From positions 12,722,787-12,786,786 of the forward strand of contig CM053264.1 of the NCBI GenBank assembly GCA_028583405.1: a DNA stretch of 64,000 nucleotides, read 5' to 3'. This document shows positions 39,380 through 51,568 of the stretch, in pieces. Both the position numbers and the translations under genes were made by a program. Numbering within the stretch: the stretch's first letter is position 1; each line of letters opens with the position of its first letter. Below the pieces are notes generated by a model. It saw nothing but the letters and a program-made list of their open reading frames with translations. It did no database searches and was not told where the DNA came from. Source of the DNA: Pogonophryne albipinna. Its lineage: Eukaryota > Chordata > Actinopteri > Perciformes > Artedidraconidae.

Positions 39380-40377
39380 CTGGAAAACCTCCACTGAGAT
39401 TACCCAGGAAAATCTTTTATTTAAAGCTACTGCCATTTCATAATTTGGTGTTTATCTCCCTTGCAAGAGTATGACACCGACATGCTGTTTATTTCCATCC
39501 ATGCATTCTTCAGGTGCCTTTTTCCTGGCACTACCTCCCACACAAACAATTTGGGTTTACAAGCCATTTAATCTGCTACAGCGCTCCAGCGTTTGACCTT
39601 GGCCAACACAAAGCCTGACAAGCGTCAACAGCTCTCAATGCTCTCATTTAGCGTTCGCTGCTAACAGCTGTAGTGCCATTGGCCTGAAACTGCAGCGAAT
39701 AATTCTTTTACAAGCAGCATGACAAGAGGGATGGCAAGCGACTCGAGGATTTCACGTTTTGTCCACGGAGACGACTCTGCAGCAAATACACTTTGGCATA
39801 AGCATGAAGAGGTTGTCATATTAACATTCTGCGTTTTTTAAGCCTGCATTTAAACAGGAAAGTCAGCTTAGAGGACATTTATTTAGGATATACACACTGG
39901 GTCTTGCTCAAGGGTTTTGTGTCAGTAATTTTCTTTTTTTAATTGTACATGTCTCATTCAATACCCTGTCCTGAATTCCTCTGCACAGATTCAAACTGGC
40001 AACCCTCCAGTCCGTTATCAAACTGCTGCCAAACAATGATTTGTACATTTGCATATTTTTCACGAGCTGGGTTCACTGATCTTTGTTGTAAATTAGACCC
40101 ATATGATATTTTATCAAATGCTTGGTAAAGAAGAGCTATTACTTAATATGTTTGCAAAACACAAGTTACGAAACCTTCATGCACTCGTACGATCAAAACT
40201 GACAAGCAAACGTTCAACATTTTGGATTTCTATTAGATGTGACGATCCATAAAGCCACGCCTAATATGAACCCAGTTAGCTTAGCTTAAAAACAAACATG
40301 TCAGTTATATTTATGTAACATTGGAACTATGGCTTCAACGTCAAGTTTTGTTGAAATATATAGTTTCTCAAAGTCAA
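39380..40377. promoter_or_regulatory. Non-coding; possible conserved block at about 39500-39760
   Basis: Unique DNA after the minisatellite. The part with CTCCAGCGTTTGACCTTGGC and GCCATTGGCCTGAAACTGCA has balanced composition and no repeats. Weak regulatory candidate; the rest shows nothing. Confidence 0.22.
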
Positions 40378-40665
40378 ACATGATGTCTCCAAATATCTTG
40401 TTATGTCAGTCCAAAACCCAGAGATATTTAGGTTCATATGATAAAAACCGAGACTGAAAACTGCATTTTCTGACATTTTTGTACAAAATAATCCCCTTAC
40501 GAATAATCAAAAAAGTGGGAAAATGTTTTTCGACTAATCAAAGCAGCTGTCGTTGTTACAAAAACAAAGATAGGTATATATTATTTATTTGGGAAGTCTG
40601 ACGTTGAGTCCTTATGCTAGCTACGCTAACTATCTCCTGGTTTCAGCTTCATATTTAACTAACAA
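40378..40665. repeat. Dispersed repeat, copy 2 of a pair
   Basis: Same orientation as 31640-31905 and clearly alike, with small indels (for example an extra GCATTTTCT segment). It ends in TATGCTAGCTACGCTAACTA and a GCTTCATATTTAAC word shared with 30741-30915. Confidence 0.75.
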
Positions 40666-43600
40666 ACAGGTGATGTGTGCATGTCTCATTAAACTGCAAG
40701 AAAGTGAAAAAAGGTTGTTCCGAAGACGTCTAATCGTTCCTTTAAAGATATCAAAGTACAGCAGAGACACACTCTCTCGCTGTGTGATATTATCAGAGTG
40801 CCCTCGCTGCCACACTGCATCCATCACCGCTCGCAGCTCAGGCCTGGAAAGTGGAGCTCTGCAGCTGATGAGCTGGTGAGAGATATTTATGAGGATCCTC
40901 GTAACCGGCCCAACCGATCCCAGGCAGATGACTTTTTCCGAGATAGCACTTAACATGTTACCTCCAGCTGTCATTCAGGGAGGATGTTTTACCATGTGGA
41001 GCAATCCGAAGCAAGACACAGCTCATCAGTAATAAGCCCGGGTTATTCGAGAGGAACCGTGAGCTTAAATATAGTTTTTTCTTATGTGACGAAATGCAAA
41101 AACAGCGGAACAACTTTTCATCGCTTCATAGAAAATGTTCCCTCCATTTCAGCCGTTTTCTATAATGAAGACAGTCCTTAGAAATAAACCTCATCCAGGA
41201 TCCAAGCATTGACTGCTTATATTAAGAAATTACTTAGATATTCACAGAGCAGTTAAACCACAACATAGAATCCCAGATGAGAAGTTCAACCACAGATTTT
41301 ACCATAAAAGTCTAATAAAAGCAACCATTAGTAGGGCCATTGCCATTTTTACGTGTCATCCTTTCTCAAGCAAGTCACTGAAAGCTCAAGGAGCGACACA
41401 AAAGCCCAGGCATGTCAGAGTAAGTTACTTTGAGGGGAGGAAGGAGTGACAGGGAGGAAGAGCCAGGGTGATTGTGGTCTTCTGTCATCTGCCTTCTGGA
41501 TCCCCGTAAACAAAACATGTTGCGATAGAAAGAGACGGGGAGAGGCAGAGCATCTCCTCTAATCCATCTGGCATCCTTATGCTGCTGTTTAGGCCCCATG
41601 GTGACTTCAGAGATAGAAGATGAGCATGAAAGGGAATTACAACGAAGCCCTTTCACTGATTCCCAGACAAATCTGGTCCAAATTACTTAGAGAGAAAATG
41701 TGAACTTAAACAGTCCGACTCTCCCCTTCTCCCTCACTGCGAGTTCACGACTTCTTCCAACAAACAAGGCCAGAAGTGGGATGGGAAGAGGACCGGCAGC
41801 CATTTGATTTCCCATCTGATGGATCAAACATGGCACTTATGCTAATTCCTCTCGTTTTTGGCCAGCGTCAGGCACATTCTTACCCAGACGAGACTCCACT
41901 TGGAATGTGCCGTTGTGGCAGTAAAAAGCAAAGCGCTGGAAGATGCTGCTGCTGCGGCCTAAACTGTTTCTACTTACTATCTGAGCTGGATGGACAAACA
42001 GACTTTGTGGCCACAGTGGAGAGAAGTATATAGCCCGAGGCAAGCTGTGTAAGAACTGCATGTCCCAGCAAGGATTTAAACTGGGCTGCTCGAGGGGACA
42101 AACGCTGAGACAAATGACACCCGAAATCTGCAGTTTATCCTAAGATCTTCTGAGCGTTTTAGCGTCTTGCAGCTTTTGATTTGGTTTTATGACCCTGTGT
42201 CTTCACTGGTTTGGTTCAATGTAAGCAGCCGTGATACGAGAAAAGGTCTGATAAACAACAAACAGCTGACTATGGGGGTAAATGTTCCAGATATTCCCCT
42301 CAAGTGTTGGTTGAGACCAAAACAGAGCTAAAAGGAGAGGGACTATTCGACTTAAATTCATCTGATTGCCAGAAACGCGACTCCAAATATGCTCTGTGCT
42401 TGTTTACTATGTAAATATGCTACTGTCTGCTAAAACATTCTCTATATCAACTTAATTAAATCAAAATATGTCAGCCTTGTATTTAAAAATGGTCGCATTG
42501 CCACCAAATATAAAATAACAATGCGTGTTGCAAGTCAGTCTCAGTACATGCCGTTCAATATCACATTGATATAGTCCAATATCACCGAGAAGCAGTCCTG
42601 ATTATTGATCGGAAGCATTGGCCAGAATAGCCGAATACAGCCAGGATATTAAAAGCAGAGCAACCACTGCATCATCGTATTCAGTGTCATTTCCTAAGCC
42701 TAGTTCTCACACAGATATATATCCTGACAATCTACTGTTTTCCATTGATGTTTAATCCAAATATTGTATTCCAAATGGCAGCAAAACAGTCTTAAAAACA
42801 ATATTACGGTATGTTTGCTTGGCAGTGAATGCCATAAGTCTGTTTCTGTATTGCTGTTAAGTTAAAAATATCAATAACTAAGGAGTCCAAGCCTTCTTTG
42901 ATCATCTACTTCCTGCTGTAACACTCCACAGTGAAGCAGCTGTTGTAGAAAACACTCCAGCTCTGAAACACTTGACAGAAACGTGGCCTGCTGTGGTCTT
43001 TCTATTATCTAAACACACATCTGCTCTGATTGATAAGCTTGAAGTGGGCCAATTTCACCTCCCTGCACGATGTGATAGCCATTTATTTGTTCAGCTTTAA
43101 TTGTTGAAGCTGCTGTCAGCGAAGCGAGGAAGCACAGCTGTAGAGAGGTGACACGTTGGCGCAGGATCAGGACGATTCGATACCGCTCTACACCCACTTT
43201 GGAAATGAAAATGAAGCAAATAGAAAAAACTCCAGCACCAATATGTGTCGCTGTCAGATGCCGTGTGATAAAGGAAATGGGCACCTCTGGGTTTTTGAAC
43301 AAGTTGATCTCCTTAAACTGCATATGACGTGAAGCTGCAATACTATCTCCCTCACTCACACACATACTAAATCACATATATGGGTAAAGCGTCCACATGT
43401 CTTATATTCACTCGGAGATTGACAGATACAATTGCATGCACATGCAAACGTGTTCCTACGGCGTAATGTGAAGGCACTCGTGGGTCAAGGACTTATTTCA
43501 ATCAAAAACAAAGAGTTGTGACAAGAGGAACGTCTTTATCCTCCGTCATGAAAACAATCTGCAAATTATTTGAATTAAAAGTGCATGGACATCTGGGGGA

Positions 43601-44790
43601 GTTTTCTTCTGTGCTGCAACTTCTTCTCTCGCTACAGGCATGAGAAAATAATAAGTAGAGAGCTGAACTTGTGTCAGTGCGGCTCAGGAAAATAAGATAT
43701 CATGTCTTGCTGTCGGTTTGATGTCAGGCTCTCGGAGTCGTACCCGAACGCCTCTTCCCATCGAGGCTGCGACGGAGTGAGGGGTTCAGCCAGAGTTCAA
43801 GTCTAACCAGCTCTCATTTCCCCGTCCCTTCATCAGCTCTCTTTCTATCTAACTCCTTTAGTGAACGAATGTTACAGAGCCAAGCCGAAAACCCGCGGGA
43901 CTGCCTCGCCCAGTCCCAGCGTCACTCACTTCTTCAGCTCAGACACTTTGTTTGTGTCTTCATCAAGTCGCTATCAATGGACCTTGATTTGTGATCAGGA
44001 ACATGTGTTTCAGTCCACGTTACGCTGGTCAAGAGCAATCAGACGAGGTGGTGGGACGGACTGAATGGAGAGTTTCCAGTACCAGAGATCACATGTGCCG
44101 CCCACTCCTAAAGAGTGAAGAGTAACTCTCTGAAAGTCGTGTGGTTGGATTTAGGCGCCAGGCCTCAGATGATTTGAGGCCAAATATCATATTTAGACTT
44201 TTTTTACATATAATTGTAACACAATACATGATTGTCACTAAAAGCCTTGTCTCTACATTACAATAAAATATAAAAAATAGTTGATTAATTAATTTGAATA
44301 AAAATTCAAATTAGTATTAAAGGCATAAAAAGACAGAAATGTATAATTCTTTCTTTAATAGAAATGTTTCTTCTGCCCGTAAAGTGTCCAAACCAGGGCT
44401 TGTCTGGATAAGCGCATGTTTAAAACATAGTCATTGTCCATGCCGGTTTCAGTTGGATTATTTGTCAGTTGCTCCGATCAGATCGGTCTCCTCCATTTTG
44501 ATTATTTACGACTTTTGAATCCACATAAACACATCGGCAAAATCCGGCTTCCTTTGAGCATGTGTTTTAAACAGTTTAATCCCTTTGTGAATTGTTTCCA
44601 CTTCCGCCGTCCTTTAATTTCTTCATACAGCGGGAATCCAAATGAATTAATCCTGAGTCCAACAACCATCAAAGTCACTCCAATAGTGCTCCTTAGTTAC
44701 GCTTTCATCCTCCTTTAACACAATACTTCATTCATCCAGTTTGTGACAGAAGTTGTAGAATTTTGAGACTTTTAAACTTTAATTACCGCT
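40666..44790. other. Long non-coding stretch, nothing recognised
   Basis: About 4.1 kb of unique DNA. I looked at the short frames (for example 40589-40879, 41776-42033, 43009-43365) and none has a recognisable domain, splice context or protein-like composition. There is no obvious transposon or tandem repeat. Confidence 0.5.
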
Positions 44791-44896
44791 GTTGCCCCCC
44801 CCTTGTGCCTTGTGTGTGTGTGTGGGAGGGGGGGGGCGCAACTTCCAACAGGAGTCATTTGGGGGGGCTCTTGGGAAAAAAGGTTGGGAACCACTG
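44791..44896. mobile_element. Fragment of a hAT MITE
   Basis: The right end, read inverted, is CAGTGGTTCCCAACC followed by G/C-rich runs, as in MER5-like hAT repeats. The left end was not found, so it is probably truncated. Confidence 0.45.
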
Positions 44897-45872
44897 CTCT
44901 AGATGTTCTGAATTATCCACAGAGGTCTTTTCTTTTCCAAAACAAACGGACTACGTGATTACAACACTGAATAAAGCACTGTCACGTGAAAAATTTGATC
45001 AGCTCGTTTCTCTGATAACTCAACCATTGAAATCACAACATTGGAGACTCTAAAGAAAGATGCATTGTGGGAAATGTTTTTGAAGCTTAGCTGCTTTGAT
45101 TTACAATATTTTTTAAATGTCTAAAAAATGCATTCTTGGAAGAAACAACATTCTTCAAAGAATCTGTTCACATCTTCCAAAAATTCCTTTTAAAACAACC
45201 AACATTTTTACGCCCTGAAGCCAAATTGCAGTTCCTACAGTGAGTGTTATGTCTCTTCATTGTCCTCACTGCTCTGAAACATCTCTCTGCTGCATCCACA
45301 CTGTCACTGAATGCCTGCCAAGCTCACATACCGTCACACACTCAATATCCTCCAAATGCTCACAACAAAAATGTTTTTCTCACTTTAGCTTTGTTTCAAC
45401 CACAGTCCGCTGAGAGACCTTCATATTTACGTCAATCGGTCCCCAAACGCTGCAAGGACAGCACGTTCGGACGCTTCTAAAAGTTATTCTGATAGCTGAC
45501 CAAAGCCACATCCAGCCGATATAGATCCTGACTTTTGGATGTCCTCTACATCTCAAACTAGATGTTATCTTCAACAATGCATCTTCTCTTCATTTACCGG
45601 AAACAAGACCTCTTTACTCCAAACATGAAACATGCATGATATACCTTTTCAATTGTATTTAAATGAAAAAGTCATTTTCATTTCTCCTTCTCGTGCCATA
45701 TACTGCTCAGATACATCTGCCATGTTATGTGTCGGATCAGATAAGCAGAAAGTCTGCTCTGACATCTGCATTTGGAATAAGTTAACGCACCGCTTCTCAT
45801 GCATTGGTACGAAACAACATGCATGAATTAGGATTCCTGTCGCGGGTTAGCTTAAGATGCCGCATTATATTT

Positions 45873-46581
45873 TGCTCAGAACTGAAGGTAATGGTTTTTG
45901 GAGCCAAGGCAGAACGTTTAAAAGTTAGCGCTGAGCTTCAGTTTGCAATGTTCAAAACAACAGATAGAGCCAGAAATCTAGGTGTAGTCATGGACTCTGA
46001 CCTGAGTTTCAACAGTCACATTAAAACAGTTACTAAATCAGCCTACTATCACCTAAAGAACATATCTAGGATTAAAAGACTAATGTCACAGCAGGATTTG
46101 GAAAAACTTGTCCATGCTTTTATCTTCAGTAGACTCGACTACTGCAATGGTGTCTTCACAGGTCTCACTAAAAAATCTATTAGGAAGCTGCAGCTGATTC
46201 AGAACGCCGCTGCTCGAGTCCTCACTGACACTAAGAAAGTGGATCACATCACTCCTGTTCTGAAGTCTTTACACTGGCTTCCTGTGTGTCAAAGAATAGA
46301 TTTCAAAATACTGCTGCTGGTTTATAAAGCACTTGAATGGTTTAGGCCCAAAATACATGTCTGACCTCCTGCTAAATGATGAACCATCCAGATCTCTCAG
46401 GTCTTCAGGGACTGGTCAGCTTTCTGTCCCCAGAGTCAGAACTAAACATGGAGAAGCAGCGTTCAGTTATTATGCTCCAAATATCTGGAACAAACTCCCA
46501 GAAACCTGCAGGTCCGCTGCAACTCTGACTACTTTTAAATCCAGGCTGAAGACTTTTCTTTTTGTCGCTGCTTTTAATTGA
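45873..46581 (+). pseudogene. LINE ORF2 C-terminal fragment, frameshifted
   Basis: Conserved words of the region downstream of the reverse transcriptase palm are visible: RNLGVVMDSDLSFNSHI, SRLDYCNGVFTGL, QLIQNAAARVLT, HITPVLKSLHWLPV, then in the next frame GEAAFSYYAPNIWNKLP and TFKSRLKTFLF. One extra base near 46335 moves the frame between LLLVYKAL and NGLGPKYMSDLLL. The YxDD catalytic motif lies in the missing 5' part, so this is a dead copy. Family is CR1/L2/Rex1-like; the exact clade is not assigned. Confidence 0.88.
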
Positions 46582-46769
46582 ACTATTCACATCTTAAACT
46601 GCACTGTAACTTTTATCCATGTATTTTTTCTTTTAATGTTTATTTTATTAGCTTTTCTTTTTAATGACTGATTTTAAATGCCATTTTCTTAATGTCTTTC
46701 ATTTTTTTTTTTGTAAAGCACTTTGAATTGCCTTGTGTTGAAAAGTGCTATATAAATAAACTTGCCTTC
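45873..46769 (+). mobile_element. 5'-truncated LINE, 3' end with tail
   Basis: Carries the last part of a non-LTR retrotransposon ORF2 and a 3' UTR ending in AAAGCACTTTGAATTGCCTT and GTGCTATATAAATAAACTTG, the familiar tail of CR1/L2/Rex1-group fish LINEs. The reverse transcriptase active site is missing. No target duplication was recognised. Confidence 0.85.
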
Positions 46770-49729
46770 AGATGCATGCGTTCAGAACGGACATTTAGAA
46801 CAGCACTTGTGCTTTCATCATGCTGGAAAAAGGTCATATTTCTGTCCATGTAAAGACAGATATGATATTAATGAAGTTCATGAACAGACAAGCACAATTC
46901 AATCCAGGTTTCCTTAATTGAAACTCTCTCCCCCAGCTCCCTGATTAATCTATACTCCGACGTGATCTAAATTGACCCATCCAGCCGCGAGGTATACAAG
47001 TAGCCTCGCTGCTGCAGAAGACTCGTACGTCATTAGAGTCTCGCCGTGGCCCCAATATTTCATATACGCCTAAATACGAGCGACTATAAAGTGACTCTGG
47101 GTACAGAGAATATGAAATTATCTCTCATCAGCGGTAAACAAGCATGCTGCCCAGCTCCCTGCAGACACCTTGAAGGATTTAGCAAGAAGAGTGTTTTGTT
47201 TTTCAACATTTTCAGTGCAGTTTCTGTCCTTTACCATTTATTTCCCACTTTGCTTTAAAGTGTCCCAGCTCATCTCTTCAGCTGTTCCCCTGTAACTTAT
47301 GCAACTCTGTCATTTACACAGTTCATATTATATATCCCATAGGCTGACTGCGCATATCTGGCTTCTATAAAGACATGGGATAAGATTACAGCTAAATCAG
47401 TCTCGTGGCTTTTCTCTGGGAAAACGTAAGAAGTCCTAAAACTCCCCCAGTTATGAGTGGGCTCAACTCGGCTGCAGTGGAAGGTTCCCGAAAGGAGTTA
47501 GGAGTGAAATATAATACAAGCGTCACTGATCCTCCAAATAATAAGGCACTGACAGCGTGGAATGATAGCATGATAACTCATAGAAGCTTCTTAAATCCAG
47601 CACAGGTACATGACCCTCGCTTTGTAAAGAAGTCATTTTCCATGATATATACTTCACTAATTCATCTGGCACATGCTTTGTTTTTCCCTCCTCTCTTTCT
47701 CCCTTCTCTTCTCCTTCCTTTTGATGAAAAGTGGAATTATTTGCACATGGTTTCAGATCTATTGCTATCCTGTCTGGCTCTCTTTCATTCAATACAAGTC
47801 ACGGATAAAAAGGATTGAAGCCCTGCTACGTTTAATGAAATGAAGAAGCAGCAGTGCCACCGTTGGTTTACTGGGAACCAATTTTGTCTGTAGCAGGGAT
47901 TCAATTGGCTGTTGGTGCCATCAATCACAGAGCGACAGACGATTTTCATTAGCCTACCACGACTCTCTCCACAGTTGCGGGTAAAAGAAAAAAATAACAT
48001 GTTTGCTAAGAACATAAAACACGAATGAAGTGAGGTACAGATGTCTGTATATATTTAGTCTATCGGCCAAGGTCCTCTGGTGATTTCACATCAAAGCAGA
48101 GAATAGGGAGCCAAAAGTAACAGTTTCACTTCTCCTTCATCAGCATGTGCTAGCTGTTTATTGGCTTTGGAAGTCAAGTAAGGGTCAAAATCAATCTACT
48201 GAGGTGTGATATTATTAAAACAACATGAAACTGAGCTCAATATGCCAGTCTACCTTTATCAAATCATCCACTGATACGCAGAATCTATTTTAGAAAAAGT
48301 TCAGATGCAGAAACGGATCTGCACGATGAAAATGCAATGGGTTTTTTCCTTGGCTTATGCAACACCATTTCACCACATTTGCTGAAAATAGGGCCAGTCG
48401 TTTTTCCGTAATCCTGCTGACAGACAAACCAAGCTGAAAACATCTTCCTTGGCAGAGGTAAACATTAGCAACATATCCCATAATCCGGAGCAAAACCAGG
48501 AAACAAGTGCATATGGAAACCCTTTCGCTGTCCCTAAAGGAAGTGTTTTAACTCCATGGGACTCTCTGATGTGTCACAAGTGTCTTTTAAAATACAAAAC
48601 AATACACAGAAATCCAGAATCTCTTCAACAGCGAGCAGAAACAGCTCTGTTATGATAATACTGTTTGCATCATGTTTCTGGAGTGCTCCAGGGATCAATA
48701 CTGGGCCCATGTTTGTTCTCATTTTAAATTCCTTTAGATCAGCCGAACTGTGACATGCAAAATCAGGATTTCCTATGACTCGTGCCTCCTCCTAAAACCT
48801 TATCTTATCATATCTGTATTACTTTCTTTTTTAAACAGCCAACAAAGGGTTGTATGTCAGAGTCCTTAATGGGACTGCTGATGTGTTGAACCTGTGGCCT
48901 GACGGTCAAACCACGACACCGCTTTCCTGCTCCAGTTCCCCAGACCACAAAGAGTTTATTTCAGCATCTTGGTGGAAACAACATGCTGCCAAATGCATGT
49001 AACATTCATACAGATGACAGATACAATAGTTGTGGCTGAAGGTATCTTAAATGTGTAAGTATCCTATTCAACTATCTGTGCTTTAGTGACAATGTGGAAC
49101 AAATCTTAAAGTGTTTTAATCACGATTTAAAATCAATTCTGTCTTGATTACAATCTTGGATGAAAATAATAAATGTTTAGTAGTATCTGGGAAGTTGTAG
49201 ACATAGTTAGTTCTTCTCCTGATTACATTTCCTTTACTCAACTCTCAGTTTAGTTGCATTACAATTAACTGAGGGTTACAGAATTGAAACACTATGGGAA
49301 AGTCTGGGTTCCTACTGTACTGCTGCTCCCACACTAATGTTACACTCTATATCATGTCAAAGAAAAACATCAGGGATGCTATTTGGCATTACATTTCCCA
49401 GGTATGTAGAACATATCAAGAGTATCTCGTCCTCCTCCTCCCCAGGACTTCCAAGAGATTGGCGCAGGATATAACTCACTCACCAGCCAACCTGCTCTGA
49501 CTCTCCAAACAAATGAACACTCACTAGACTAAAATACAGTTTGTTGGAGTACAGCTGGATTCAATCAGCATGGAGCAGATCTTAATGAAGCTTTGACGTC
49601 CTGCAGACAGACAATCCTACCTGACCCAGACAGAGAAGCAACATTATCTATTCTGGATTTACGATGAACAAGACATACTTTGTTACCGACTGCATGTTGG
49701 AAAGGTCAGGTTTTAAAAGGTAGTCTTTA
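46770..49729. other. Non-coding; weak regulatory candidate at about 46915-47095
   Basis: Unique DNA with no credible ORF. The 46915-47095 part (CTGATTAATCTATACTCCGA, GTACGTCATTAGAGTC) is of balanced composition and might be conserved. Nothing else recognised. Confidence 0.3.
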
Positions 49730-49733
49730 TTAA

Positions 49734-50533
49734 AGGTCCCATGTCATGCTTTTCCGGTTATTACCCGTCCCCTTGTGTGTTATGAAGGTTTTTATGCATG
49801 TAAATTGTGTGCAGAGTCAAAACCCTCAAAGTACACCATGTAGCGAGTAAAACTCTAACACAGAAAATACCTCCCCAAAACGCCTCGTTGGAGATACGTC
49901 ACTGTCCATTTGATTCTTCCGGGTACATCATGATGTCATGTCGTCCCCGGAACGAAATGGACCAATCCGTGGAGCCGTTACATTACGTCCGCGGAGCCGT
50001 TACGTTAAGCCCCCGCTGATTGGTCCAAATTGACCAATCCACGGACTTCCTCACACACTCAGTGCAGGCAGCTCTGCTGATTTCTCCTCCCTGGCTGCAG
50101 GCTGATAACAGACAGTTGGGATCGCGGCGAAATTCTCTCTGCAGACCCATTCTCACAGCGTTTATCAACCTTTTTCTTACTCAATATCAAGCCACACTTA
50201 TTGTTTTTACTTCGGCTGTGACTTTGTGTGTGCTCAGCTGTGTACCGCTAAACAAGGAAATCACACCTCCACGGAGCTCAGCGCGATTCACAACGTCCCG
50301 ACTGGTCCCGACCAATCGGAGCACACTGGGCTCACAGGGAGGGGGGGGGGGGGGGGGGGGGGGGGGGCAAGAGCTGCAACGAGCCGTTTAGTGGAGAGAG
50401 TGAATACACATACTTTACAGAGATGCTGTATGCGAAACCAATGTGAGTTTGTAAAATTGCACAGTATAATTCTATTCTAGTAGACCTCAACAATGGAATT
50501 ATGATCAGTGGAAATGGCCATGACATGGGACCT
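49734..50533. mobile_element. TTAA-flanked MITE with AGGTCCCATGTCATG ends
   Basis: The 800-bp element has perfect 15-bp inverted ends AGGTCCCATGTCATG, directly flanked by TTAA (49730-49733 and 50534-50537), as for piggyBac- or Kolobok-type elements. Inside, GACCAATCCGTGGAGCC and its inverse GATTGGTCCAAATTGACC, and TTACATTACGTCCGCGG-type repeats, form local palindromes. No transposase. Confidence 0.9.
50341..50367. repeat. 27-G homopolymer inside the MITE
   Basis: Twenty-seven consecutive Gs, the longest homopolymer in the window, with GGGA just before. Could fold into G-quadruplex and is likely length-variable. Confidence 0.85.
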
Positions 50534-50537
50534 TTAA

Positions 50538-51119
50538 CATCACTATATCATTGTCAAATTAACTGCAACATCTGAGTATAGTGACAAACAATGGAGATTA
50601 TGGTTGAGATGACGGATAATTTGTATGTGTTAGAGATTTGTGCGCATTATAGCGATATTTCCCTATAAATCCTGTAGATTTTCGGGGACTGGATGCTGAA
50701 ACTGGTCCACGTTCAATGTTTCTACTGCCAGAAACACAAGAAGCATCCTTTCTCTAAAGCGAAGCAGCAGATATCATAAAAAAAAATAGGAGAAATACCC
50801 AATCCTCTCAGAGGAGGTGACGTTTACCAGGGTTTTACTTGTGATGCTTAACATAAAGTACAAGGAGCTTTTCTTGTTTCTATTTCAGTTCCCAGATGAG
50901 ACAGAAGTATCCGATTAGTTTTTTTAGGTTCTAAATGAAGCCAAAGTCAAAAATGATGTTGCAATGCCTCAAAAGAAAATACCCATGTATCCCTGGTTAT
51001 TCATTGCTGCAGTAAAACTGTCACAGCGCTTAACGTCAAGCTAAAAAATGAGTTTTAAGGCTTCAAACTATTATTTGGATTGTATTTATTGAACCCTTCT
51101 TCAGGTTATCAGAGGATTT
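50538..51119. other. Non-coding, nothing recognised
   Basis: AT-rich unique DNA. Confidence 0.5.
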
Positions 51120-51563
51120 CAGTGTTTCCCACAGAATTTGATTCTATTTGTGGGGGCACTCCCCCCCGGCAAGAAAAGCCAAAGGCCTCTTAATCTAGTC
51201 GGGTGACCCACGCATCCACCCCCCCCTCAAATAAGAAAATACATGCAAGTTCATGGCTAGCGGACAATGTTTTTGTTACTCTGTGTTGCGTTGTTAATGA
51301 GTGAGACACACCGAGTTGAGGATCTGTGGGGTTTATTCTCCCAAAAATATAATTTACAATTTAGCAGACGCCTTATTCCAAAGCGACTTACAATGACCAA
51401 TTACAGGGACATTCTCCCTGGAGTAACTGAGGGCTAAGTGCCTTACTCAAGGGCAAGTGGTGTTCCAGGCGGGATTTGAACTCGCAACCTTCCGATCATC
51501 AGCCCACCTCACTATCCATTAGACCACCAAAATAAAAAAAGAATTGATGTCTGGGAAACACTG
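51120..51563. mobile_element. hAT-like MITE (CAGTGTTTCCCA ends) carrying a SINE
   Basis: Left end CAGTGTTTCCCACAG, right end TGGGAAACACTG after inversion. GATTT sits just outside both ends (51115-51119, 51564-51568), a partial target duplication. About 180 bp of its 444 bp is a SINE on the minus strand. Confidence 0.75.
51346..51528 (-). mobile_element. tRNA-derived SINE with L2-type tail
   Basis: On the minus strand the head begins GGTGGTCTAATGGATAGTG (A-box region) and continues to AGTTCAAATCCCGCC (B-box region), closing with AACACC that pairs with the initial GGTG. This about 70-nt head at 51459-51528 resembles a tRNA. The tail contains GTAAGTCGCTTTGGAATAAG and GCGTCTGCTAAAT, the 3' end many fish SINEs share with L2-clade LINEs. 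It is not a functional tRNA gene; the stems are imperfect. Confidence 0.8.
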
Positions 51564-51568
51564 GATTT

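Noticed and set aside
41776..42033. Cys-rich 85-residue frame
   Set aside because: No domain pattern, no splice or promoter context, and an overlapping frame on the other strand of similar length.
51459..51528. Possible genuine tRNA gene on the minus strand
   Set aside because: Imperfect stems, and continuous with a SINE tail inside a transposon.
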